The notes under the pieces are model-generated. The model was not told the origin of the DNA. It saw nothing but the letters and a program-made list of their open reading frames with translations, and searched no databases. Below are positions 1 through 5,488 of a DNA stretch of 6,233 bases, in pieces. Origin of the DNA: Actinomycetota bacterium (GTDB lineage: Bacteria > Actinomycetota > Actinomycetes > Propionibacteriales > Nocardioidaceae); the NCBI GenBank assembly GCA_009702305.1, contig WLIH01000174.1, forward strand, positions 1-6,233. The letters run 5' to 3'. Both the position numbers and the translations under genes were made by a program. Numbering within the stretch: the stretch's first letter is position 1; every line of letters starts with the position of its first letter.

Positions 1-1074
1 AAGGCCGACTCGCCGCGTCAGGCCCAGGAGCTCGCCGATGCGTGGGTGCGTGGGCTCGCCGAGCAGGTCGCCTCCATCGAGAACCCGACCGGCGACGTCG
101 CCAACGCAGTCGAGGTCGTGCCGGTCGAGTCAGCTGAGCTCCCGTCGAGCCCGGTCTCTCCGAACCCCCCGCGCAACCTGGCCATCGGTCTGGCCCTGGG
201 CCTGCTGCTCGGCATCGCGTACGCCGTGATCCGCTCCCGGCTCGACCGTCGCCTGCGCTCCTCCAGTGACATCGACAAGCAGTTCGGCGTGCCCGTCGTC
301 GGCCGGGTGCCTGCGATCAAGCAGCTCGAGACCGGTGGCAACTCCGGTGCGGCCGTGCTCAGCGTCAGCAAGTCCTCCGGCTCCGCCGGCTGGGAGCCGG
401 GTGAGGCCTTCCGCAAGCTGCGCACCAGCATCGCCTACATGGACGTCGACAACCCGCCGCGGGTCATCGTGGTCACCAGCCCGCAGCCCAACGACGGCAA
501 GTCGACCGTGTCGGCCAACCTCGCGGCCGCTATCGCCATCTCCGGCCAGCGGGTGACGCTGGTCGACGGCGACCTGCGCCGCCCATCGGTGGCCGACGGG
601 TTCGGCCTGATCGAGGGCGCCGGCCTGACCGACGTACTGATCGGGCGCGTCACGCTCGACGAGGTGCTGCAGGACAGCCCCGACTTCGAGGGCCTCAGCG
701 TGCTCGCCGCCGGCAGCATCCCGCCCAACCCGAGCGAGCTGCTCGGGTCTCGCGCCATGCACGGGCTTATCCAGGAGCTGGCGAAGGAGGGCATGGTCAT
801 CATTGACGCCCCGCCGCTGCTCCCGGTCACCGACGCTGCCGTCATCACGCGTGAGTGCGACGGAGCCATCGTCGTGATCTCGCACGCCAAGACGCTGGAC
901 AACGAGCTCACCGACGCGCTCGCCTCCCTGACCAGCGTGCAGGGCCGGGTCCTGGGCGTTGCGATCAACCGCGTGCCTCGGCGCGAGAGCGGCAGCGGCT
1001 ACTACACCGGCTACTACACGAGCCAGTCGCCGGCCGCGCAGCCGAAGGCGACCACAGGTCGTCGACGCAGCTGA
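1..1074 (+). CDS. Polysaccharide biosynthesis tyrosine autokinase (Wzz C-terminal part plus BY-kinase domain), 5' partial
   Basis: The frame is open from base 1, so the start lies upstream; 357 residues are visible. In order: the end of the periplasmic Wzz-like part with its Pro-rich stretch (about residues 40-58), a membrane helix (about 59-77, NLAIGLALGLLLGIAYAVI), then a cytoplasmic kinase. The kinase shows EAFRKLRTSI (about 135-144, the EX2RX2R oligomerisation motif), Walker A SPQPNDGKST (160-169), Walker A' VDGDLRRP (188-195), Walker B VIIDAPP (266-272) and a C-terminal tyrosine cluster GYYTGYYT (333-340). In this family the kinase autophosphorylates on that cluster, and cycling of phosphorylation controls chain length and export of capsule or exopolysaccharide. 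The adaptor and kinase are on one polypeptide, unlike the split CapA/CapB type. The tyrosine tail is short, with four Tyr. The gene ends 5 bases before a strong hairpin and converges on a DUF4012 gene. Family assignment is secure; the polymer is unknown. Confidence 0.95.
   Translation, partial: KADSPRQAQELADAWVRGLAEQVASIENPTGDVANAVEVVPVESAELPSSPVSPNPPRNLAIGLALGLLLGIAYAVIRSRLDRRLRSSSDIDKQFGVPVVGRVPAIKQLETGGNSGAAVLSVSKSSGSAGWEPGEAFRKLRTSIAYMDVDNPPRVIVVTSPQPNDGKSTVSANLAAAIAISGQRVTLVDGDLRRPSVADGFGLIEGAGLTDVLIGRVTLDEVLQDSPDFEGLSVLAAGSIPPNPSELLGSRAMHGLIQELAKEGMVIIDAPPLLPVTDAAVITRECDGAIVVISHAKTLDNELTDALASLTSVQGRVLGVAINRVPRRESGSGYYTGYYTSQSPAAQPKATTGRRRS
997..1020 (+). repeat. Tandem 12-bp repeat encoding the tyrosine cluster (GYYT twice)
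   Basis: Two adjacent copies of GGCTACTACAC followed by C or G (997-1008 and 1009-1020) differ only in their last base. Each encodes Gly-Tyr-Tyr-Thr near the C-terminus of the autokinase, so the phosphorylatable tyrosines come from a perfect in-frame duplication at the protein level. Copy-number change by slippage would add or remove two tyrosines without a frameshift; that consequence is inference. Confidence 0.75.
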
Positions 1075-1079
1075 TCGAC

Positions 1080-1127
1080 CGCATCGAGGGCCGGGCCGGG
1101 GACATCTCGGGCCCGGCCCTCGATGCG
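1080..1127. terminator. Perfect 18-bp hairpin between convergent genes, probable bidirectional terminator
   Basis: The left arm CGCATCGAGGGCCGGGCC (1080-1097) and right arm GGCCCGGCCCTCGATGCG (1110-1127) are exact reverse complements, separated by a 12-base loop. The hairpin starts 5 bases after the autokinase stop (1074) and lies 24 bases from the stop of the opposing DUF4012 gene (1152). There is no T tract on either side; hairpins without a U tail are often proposed as terminators in high-GC actinobacteria. Position and stem strength support a terminator serving both genes. Confidence 0.8.
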
Positions 1128-1151
1128 TCCGGCGGCAGTCCCGGGGGTGCG

Positions 1152-2897
1152 TCAGCAGCTGGCAGGACCGATCGACACGACGTCGTCGCCCGATCTGGCG
1201 CCCGGTGTCAGTCTCACCTGGGGCGCGCCACGCTGGCCCGATCCCGCCTCCACCTGCCACTCGATGCTCGCCTGCTCGCCAGGTCCGAGCGGCAGGAAGG
1301 TCGTCACGACCGGGCGACCGTCCTGCTGGACCACCTCGAAGTCGTCGACCGACGCGCCGTCGCCGGCAAGCCCGGTGATGTCCCCACCGAGCGGCCCGTA
1401 GAGCCGCACCGCGACGACCTGGCTGCCGCGCAGGAGGCCGAGGCCGTCGTACCCACCGGTCACGTAGTCCGTGAGACCAGCGCCCCGCGCTGGCGCAGTC
1501 GACGCGAAGGTGGCACTCACCGTCAGCTGCTCGACACCGTCCTGGCAGCCGGTGGAGCTCACGTCGACGTCGTAGTCGAGGTAGTAGGACATCTTGGACT
1601 GCGTGAAGTCGTTGAGATACAGCCCGAGCTGAGGGGCGGTCCCGTCCGCGTCGGACAGCTCACCGGCGATGCGCGTCCCCGCCAGCTCCTCCTGGTCGAC
1701 GTCGTCGAAGCTGTGCACCAGGATCCGCGACTCCGAGCCGCCGCGGGCGAGGGCTCGGAGCAGGTCCGATCCCGACCCACCGCCGGCCGTGACCGCCGTG
1801 AAGACCGCCGACGCCACCTGCCGGAACCACGCGTCCTGATCATCGGGGTCGGGAAAGCGGGCGTAGGTCTTGCTGAGCAACTCCTCGACGGCGTTCTCCG
1901 CGGTGAGCGTCACCCCACCGACGGTGACCGGGCCGGTGGCTCCGAGGAGGTACGACAGCGCCACCGGATCGACGGCGAGGACACCGTCGACTGGCTCGCC
2001 GTCGTAGACCTGCTCCCAGCGGGCCTGCCACAGGGCCGCCGCGCGAGGGAAGTCCGGCGTGAAGTTGGCGTCGCGGAAGTCCGTGCCGAGCAGGCGCCCG
2101 TAGATCTGGGTCTCCGCGGCCGTCAGCGGAAGCACCGGGGTGCGGATGGTGCCGAACGACTGGCCGGCCACCTGACGGCCGAGGCTCAGCCGGCCGTCGC
2201 TCGCGGCGAGGAGCGCAACCGCACCCGGTAGTCCCCCGGTCGACCGGGCCTCGGCGTTGTTCTGGAAGACCAGGAGGTAGCGCTTGTCGACGGTGCCGCC
2301 GAGCATGTCGGGGAGCACCTGAGCAGCCGTGTCGGCGGCCGCGAGGGCTCGCTCGGCTCGACCGATCTCAGCAGTCAGCTCGTCGTACTTGACCCTCAGC
2401 GCCCCGGAGAAGCCGGAGGACGACTGTGCGACGAGGTCGTCGTAGGCTCGCGAGAGAGCGTCGTGGCCGTCGGCCAAGGGTCCCTGAAGCTCGACGATCG
2501 CGTCGATCGGCACGCGACCGCCGACCGGCAGCAAGGTGTCGATCCGCTCGCTCGCGGCGATCAGCGGCTCGAGGTCGTCGCCGGTGAGGTCCGCGAGCAC
2601 ATCGCTGGCGACCTTGATCCCGCGCGCGTCGTCGCCATACACCGGCACGTGCGCCAGCGCCGACCAGGTGATCCCGCCGGAGATCTCGCTCGCTCGCTCC
2701 CCGTGCTCGCGCAGACGATCGACAGCGCGTTGGATGGCGGGGTCGTCGCCGGCATCGACGGCGGCGCGCAGCTCGCCGAGTGCGGAGTTGGCCTCGGTCA
2801 GCTCGCCGCGGAGCTCATAGGCCCGCCACCCGGCCCAGCCTGCAGCAACGATGAGCAGGACAGCGACCGCTGAGCCGCCGATCATCCACCTACGCAC
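1152..2897 (-). CDS. DUF4012 domain-containing membrane-anchored protein (paralogue A)
   Basis: 581 residues, GTG start at 2897-2895. A short basic N-terminus (MRRW) is followed by one hydrophobic helix (about 6-24) and no other clear membrane segment, so the rest should lie outside the cytoplasmic membrane. Residues 25-70 are charged and helical, perhaps coiled coil. Next come WSALAHVPVYGDDA (78-91), then the DUF4012 signature with RYLLVFQNNAE (206-216), R218 and STGG (219-222), then DGVLAVDP (304-311), ATGPV (320-324), LTAENAVEELL (331-341) and YARFPDPDDQDAWFRQ (345-360). The C-terminal third looks beta-rich. The only cysteines are C451 (STGC) and the final residue C581. DUF4012 proteins have no established function that I know of; the setting suggests polysaccharide handling. 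The core matches the neighbouring paralogue (3595-5385) at roughly half of positions by eye. It lies 57 bases after the small secreted-protein gene and may be co-transcribed with it. An ATG at codon 5 is a less likely start because its upstream AGGTGG has no spacer. Confidence 0.9.
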   Translation of the reverse strand: MRRWMIGGSAVAVLLIVAAGWAGWRAYELRGELTEANSALGELRAAVDAGDDPAIQRAVDRLREHGERASEISGGITWSALAHVPVYGDDARGIKVASDVLADLTGDDLEPLIAASERIDTLLPVGGRVPIDAIVELQGPLADGHDALSRAYDDLVAQSSSGFSGALRVKYDELTAEIGRAERALAAADTAAQVLPDMLGGTVDKRYLLVFQNNAEARSTGGLPGAVALLAASDGRLSLGRQVAGQSFGTIRTPVLPLTAAETQIYGRLLGTDFRDANFTPDFPRAAALWQARWEQVYDGEPVDGVLAVDPVALSYLLGATGPVTVGGVTLTAENAVEELLSKTYARFPDPDDQDAWFRQVASAVFTAVTAGGGSGSDLLRALARGGSESRILVHSFDDVDQEELAGTRIAGELSDADGTAPQLGLYLNDFTQSKMSYYLDYDVDVSSTGCQDGVEQLTVSATFASTAPARGAGLTDYVTGGYDGLGLLRGSQVVAVRLYGPLGGDITGLAGDGASVDDFEVVQQDGRPVVTTFLPLGPGEQASIEWQVEAGSGQRGAPQVRLTPGARSGDDVVSIGPASC

Positions 2898-2899
2898 TG

Positions 2900-2907
2900 C
2901 TCCCCCT
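2900..2907 (-). promoter_or_regulatory. Ribosome binding site for the 2897 GTG start
   Basis: Read on the minus strand the sequence is AGGGGGAG followed by CA and then GTG. The purine-rich block supports initiation at the GTG rather than at the ATG four codons further in, although the spacer to the GAG end is short (2 bases). Confidence 0.55.
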
Positions 2908-2954
2908 AGGCCCGTCGCGACGCCCTCCCGGCCCCGCTACCTGTGGGTGAGGCG

Positions 2955-3416
2955 TCAGCCCTTGCTGACGACGAACGTCGTGCTCGTCTTGGAGCGCTGC
3001 AGCCGCAGGCCCTTGGCCGGGATGAAGCGCAGGGTCGCGCGGTAGGTGCCGACCATGTAGAGGTTGCGGGTCACGAAGGTGAACGCGCGACCGGGACGCG
3101 CCTTGCGGTGCTTCTCGATGCGATTGACGACCTCGCCGTCGGCGTTCCTCAACTTGGCGACCAGCCGGAAGTGGCCGACGGCGCGCGTGCGCGCCGCCGA
3201 CTCGGAGGTCAGGAGGGCGCCCGGAAGGATGTTGCCGACGTTGACCTCACCGATCAGGCGCGCGACCTCACCCTGCACCGTGTCCCCGAACGACGCCAGG
3301 CTCGCCACGGTCGGGACCGGCGTCGTGTAGTCGGCGGCGACCGCGGGCGCCACGGCCGTGACCGAGGCAGCGCTGATTGCGGTGAGGAGGGCGACGGCGG
3401 CGATCGGCTTCTTCAT
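2955..3416 (-). CDS. Small secreted protein of unknown function
   Basis: 153 residues from ATG at 3416-3414. The N-terminus is a textbook Sec signal peptide: MKK, a hydrophobic core rich in Ala, Val, Leu and Ile, and an APAVA-A cleavage region near residue 27. The mature protein is about 126 residues, has no cysteine and is basic towards the C-terminus (EKHRKARPGR at 101-110). The second half alternates like beta strands (HFRLVAKLRNADGEV, then AFTFVTRNL, then GTYRATLRFIPAKGLRL and STTFVV). This resembles a small Ig-like or other beta-sandwich extracellular domain, but I recognise no family. The same frame runs open further upstream to 3554, but the signal peptide, an AAAGG ribosome site and a promoter inside that stretch fix the start at 3416. 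It sits between two DUF4012 genes on the same strand, so a role with them at the cell surface is plausible but unproven. Confidence 0.85.
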   Translation of the reverse strand: MKKPIAAVALLTAISAASVTAVAPAVAADYTTPVPTVASLASFGDTVQGEVARLIGEVNVGNILPGALLTSESAARTRAVGHFRLVAKLRNADGEVVNRIEKHRKARPGRAFTFVTRNLYMVGTYRATLRFIPAKGLRLQRSKTSTTFVVSKG

Positions 3417-3423
3417 GGGGAAG

Positions 3424-3429
3424 ACCTTT
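3424..3429 (-). promoter_or_regulatory. Ribosome binding site for the small secreted protein
   Basis: On the minus strand AAAGGT lies 7 bases before the ATG at 3416 (8 from the GG). It is a modest Shine-Dalgarno match at good spacing and supports the start chosen from the signal peptide. Confidence 0.5.
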
Positions 3430-3449
3430 GGATGGAAGGAAGGCGGGGC

Positions 3450-3478
3450 AACATACGGCTGATCGGGGGTAACCACAA
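3450..3478 (-). promoter_or_regulatory. Probable sigma-70-type promoter for the small secreted protein
   Basis: On the minus strand, TTGTGG (3478-3473) is followed after exactly 17 bases by TATGTT (3455-3450). These match the -35 (TTGACA) and -10 (TATAAT) consensus at four of six positions each, at the ideal spacing. Transcription would begin near 3443 and give a leader of about 27 bases. The gene may therefore be transcribed independently of the upstream DUF4012 gene. The prediction is by eye. Confidence 0.5.
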
Positions 3479-3483
3479 GGAGA

Positions 3484-3499
3484 ACACGGAGTGCCGTGT
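3484..3499. promoter_or_regulatory. 16-bp dyad immediately upstream of the -35 element, possible regulator site
   Basis: ACACGG, four bases (AGTG), then CCGTGT form a perfect 6+6 inverted repeat. Its centre is about 48 bases before the predicted transcription start and it ends 5 bases from the -35 hexamer, a position typical of activator sites. No regulator can be named from the sequence. Confidence 0.35.
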
Positions 3500-3594
3500 C
3501 GACAAACCGGAGTAACTGATTGTCACGCAGTGGTCTGGACCAAAGGAATCTCACCCCATCCGATGCCCGGGTGGCTCCGAGTGCCCAGGTCGGA

Positions 3595-5385
3595 TCAGCG
3601 GCAGGACGAGACCGCGACCGACGAGGTCGAGCCGGGGACCACGCTGGGAGTGACGTCGACCTGCACGTCGCCGGTCTGCTCGGCTGAGGCGACCATCCGC
3701 CAGGTGAGCTCCGTCGCGCCGCCTGCGGGGAGTCTCAGCTCGACCCGCGTGGCAGGCCGACCCTCGTAGTCGACGACCCGCGACCGGACCGGCCGACCGT
3801 CCTGGCGCACGTCGTTGAGCGAGCCGGCCTTCGGCCCGACAAGAAGGATGTAGAGGTCCTCGTCTCCGACCGGCACAGCCGGGTCCCCCCCGGTCACGTA
3901 GAGCGGCAGGTCGTCTGGAGCCTCCGGTGTCTTCAGCTGCAGCGCGGCCGTGCCGGTCAGCTCTTGCCGGCCGCGGCCACACCCCGTCGAAACGACCTTG
4001 GCCTGGTATCGCAGGTAGTAGCTGAGTTTGGATCCCGTTGTGCCGGTCGTGTCACTGACGAAGACACCGACTCGTGGCACATCCGCGGGAGCCGGCCGAT
4101 CGACACCGGCGAGCGCGGTGCGAGTCACCTCACGTTCCTCATCAGGGTGAACGGAGGAGAACAGAAGGCGCTGCTCGTCGGCCGAGCGCTGGAGAGCGCG
4201 CAACAGGCCGGCCGCATCGTCGACATGTGTGACTGCGCCGAAGATCTTTGACCCCGCCCGACGGAAGAATGCGTCTTGGGCCTCGGGGTCGGTGAGCCGC
4301 GCGTACGTGCCGCTGAGCAGTTCGGCGGTCGCATTCTCGTGCGTGAGCTCGACCCCGTCGACCTCAACTGGCCCCGTGGCTTCCAGCACGTAGGAGAGCG
4401 TGACGGGGTCCGTCGCGACGACGCCGTCGAGGCGACCGCCAAATCGACGCTCCCAGTGCGCCGTCCAGAGGTCTGCCGATCGCGCGAAGCTCGGGATGGT
4501 GTTGGCGTCCACGAACCAGGTGCCAGCTCGCTCGGAGAACAGCGTCCGCTCGGCTGAAGACAACGGGAGGGCTGGGGTGTCCAAGTGGGGGAAGGCTTGG
4601 CCGGCCTCAGGATGCGTGAGCTGGACGAGCCCGTCGTCGACCTTGAGGAGGAAGGCACTCCCGGGGAACCCCCCCGTCGAACGGATCTCGGCGTTGTTTT
4701 GCAACACCAGGAGGTAGCGACGTGGGCCGTCGCCGCCGAGGACCGATGGCAACAGTCTTGTCGCTGTCGCGAGCCGACGTAACGGTCCGGCCGCAGTCTC
4801 GAGCGCCTCGGACACCTGCTGCCGCGCATCATCGATCTGCTGGACGTACGAGCCGCTCAGTCCAGCCACCGCCTGCTCGGACCTCGCGACCGCGGACCGT
4901 CCCGCCTCGACCGGCGTCTGGATCCGGCCGATCTCCTCGATCGGTATACGACCGCGTTGCGGTGACATCGCCCCGTTGTCGAGGTCGTAGGCGATGTCGA
5001 GTAGCGGATCGGCGACCTGAGCCGCCAGGTCGTCCAGCACGTCGCTCAGCACCCTGACGGCATGGGCATCGTCGCCGAAGACCGGAAGGTGCGTGAGCGC
5101 CGACCACGTCATGCCGTCCGTGCGCTCACGCGCATCATTGCTTCGCACACCGAGGTCCTGGACCGCGGCTCGAGCTGTCTCCAGGTCGCGTGCATCGACC
5201 GCGTCGCGGACCACCGATGCGGCCGACTTGGCCGCCTCGAGGTCTGACTTGACCTGCCACACCTGCCAGCCGACCCACGCGATCAGCAGCACACAGATGA
5301 CGGCGATCGCGCGCGCGATCGAGCGGAGGCGGAGGGGGCGCGGCACGCACACATGGTCGCAGAATCGGTCGACAGGCTCCTGCAC
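3595..5385 (-). CDS. DUF4012 domain-containing membrane-anchored protein (paralogue B)
   Basis: 596 residues if started at the GTG at 5385. That start has no visible Shine-Dalgarno. In-frame GTG codons at 5352 and 5346 are alternatives, and the last gives an N-terminus (basic residues, then helix) closest in length to paralogue A. A hydrophobic helix covers about 24-43, preceded by Arg-rich sequence, so the bulk is predicted to be outside the membrane. Motifs mirror paralogue A: WSALTHLPVFGDDA (94-107), RYLLVLQNNAE (223-233), R235, STGG (236-239), DGVVATDP (320-327), ATGPV (336-340), LTHENATAELL (347-357), YARLTDPEAQDAFFRR (361-376), then SYYL and STGC (C469) and C595 next to the end. Apart from cysteines in or before the membrane helix, only C469 and C595 occur. 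It is the first gene of the minus-strand group, divergent from the dehydratase and 178 bases ahead of the small secreted-protein gene. Function is unknown; a polysaccharide role is inferred from context. Confidence 0.88.
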   Translation of the reverse strand: MQEPVDRFCDHVCVPRPLRLRSIARAIAVICVLLIAWVGWQVWQVKSDLEAAKSAASVVRDAVDARDLETARAAVQDLGVRSNDARERTDGMTWSALTHLPVFGDDAHAVRVLSDVLDDLAAQVADPLLDIAYDLDNGAMSPQRGRIPIEEIGRIQTPVEAGRSAVARSEQAVAGLSGSYVQQIDDARQQVSEALETAAGPLRRLATATRLLPSVLGGDGPRRYLLVLQNNAEIRSTGGFPGSAFLLKVDDGLVQLTHPEAGQAFPHLDTPALPLSSAERTLFSERAGTWFVDANTIPSFARSADLWTAHWERRFGGRLDGVVATDPVTLSYVLEATGPVEVDGVELTHENATAELLSGTYARLTDPEAQDAFFRRAGSKIFGAVTHVDDAAGLLRALQRSADEQRLLFSSVHPDEEREVTRTALAGVDRPAPADVPRVGVFVSDTTGTTGSKLSYYLRYQAKVVSTGCGRGRQELTGTAALQLKTPEAPDDLPLYVTGGDPAVPVGDEDLYILLVGPKAGSLNDVRQDGRPVRSRVVDYEGRPATRVELRLPAGGATELTWRMVASAEQTGDVQVDVTPSVVPGSTSSVAVSSCR

Positions 5386-5488
5386 CGGCCGGGAGGTCGC
5401 GGGCAGTGCACCAGACGAAGACCGCCGACGATCAAGCGTTCAACGATGTGCCGTCGGGCCACCGGATACCTGCATCTAGGGTTGCAGC
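5386..5488. other. Divergent intergenic region between the DUF4012 gene and the dehydratase gene
   Basis: This 103-base gap must hold the promoters for both directions unless a DUF4012 start further in is used. I looked for -35/-10 pairs at 16-18 base spacing on both strands and found none convincing. Isolated TTGAAC-like (minus strand, 5439-5444) and GATACC-like (5465-5470) blocks have poor spacing. No strong hairpin is visible. Confidence 0.5.
5478..5481 (+). promoter_or_regulatory. Weak ribosome binding site for the dehydratase gene
   Basis: AGGG lies 7 bases before the ATG at 5489. It is a minimal Shine-Dalgarno match, but its spacing fits the start expected from the conserved N-terminal Rossmann motif. 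Confidence 0.45.

Noticed and set aside
130..1260. Long minus-strand open frame of about 376 codons opposite the autokinase
   Set aside because: The translation is Arg/Gly/Asp-rich without motifs, while the plus strand carries all the BY-kinase motifs.
855..2231. Long plus-strand open frame of about 458 codons overlapping the autokinase end and DUF4012 paralogue A
   Set aside because: It runs antisense across the strong hairpin and the DUF4012 gene. Its translation is low-complexity Arg, Gly, Ala and Glu sequence with no domain, as expected of a shadow frame in high-GC DNA.
2953..2970. Seven-bp hairpin (CGTCAGC-CCTT-GCTGACG) over the stop codon of the small secreted protein gene
   Set aside because: Short stem, no T tract and overlap with coding sequence; too weak to call a terminator between it and DUF4012 paralogue A.
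3531..3542. Near-palindrome TGGTCTGGACCA upstream of the secreted-protein promoter
   Set aside because: Short and imperfect at its centre, and far from the promoter; likely chance.
3417..3554. N-terminal extension of the small secreted protein back to 3554
   Set aside because: It would bury a clean signal peptide inside the protein and cover the predicted promoter and ribosome binding site.
5303..5310. GCGATCGC octamer, the HIP1 sequence abundant in cyanobacteria
   Set aside because: A single copy inside a larger GC-rich palindrome, and the rest of the window does not suggest a cyanobacterium.
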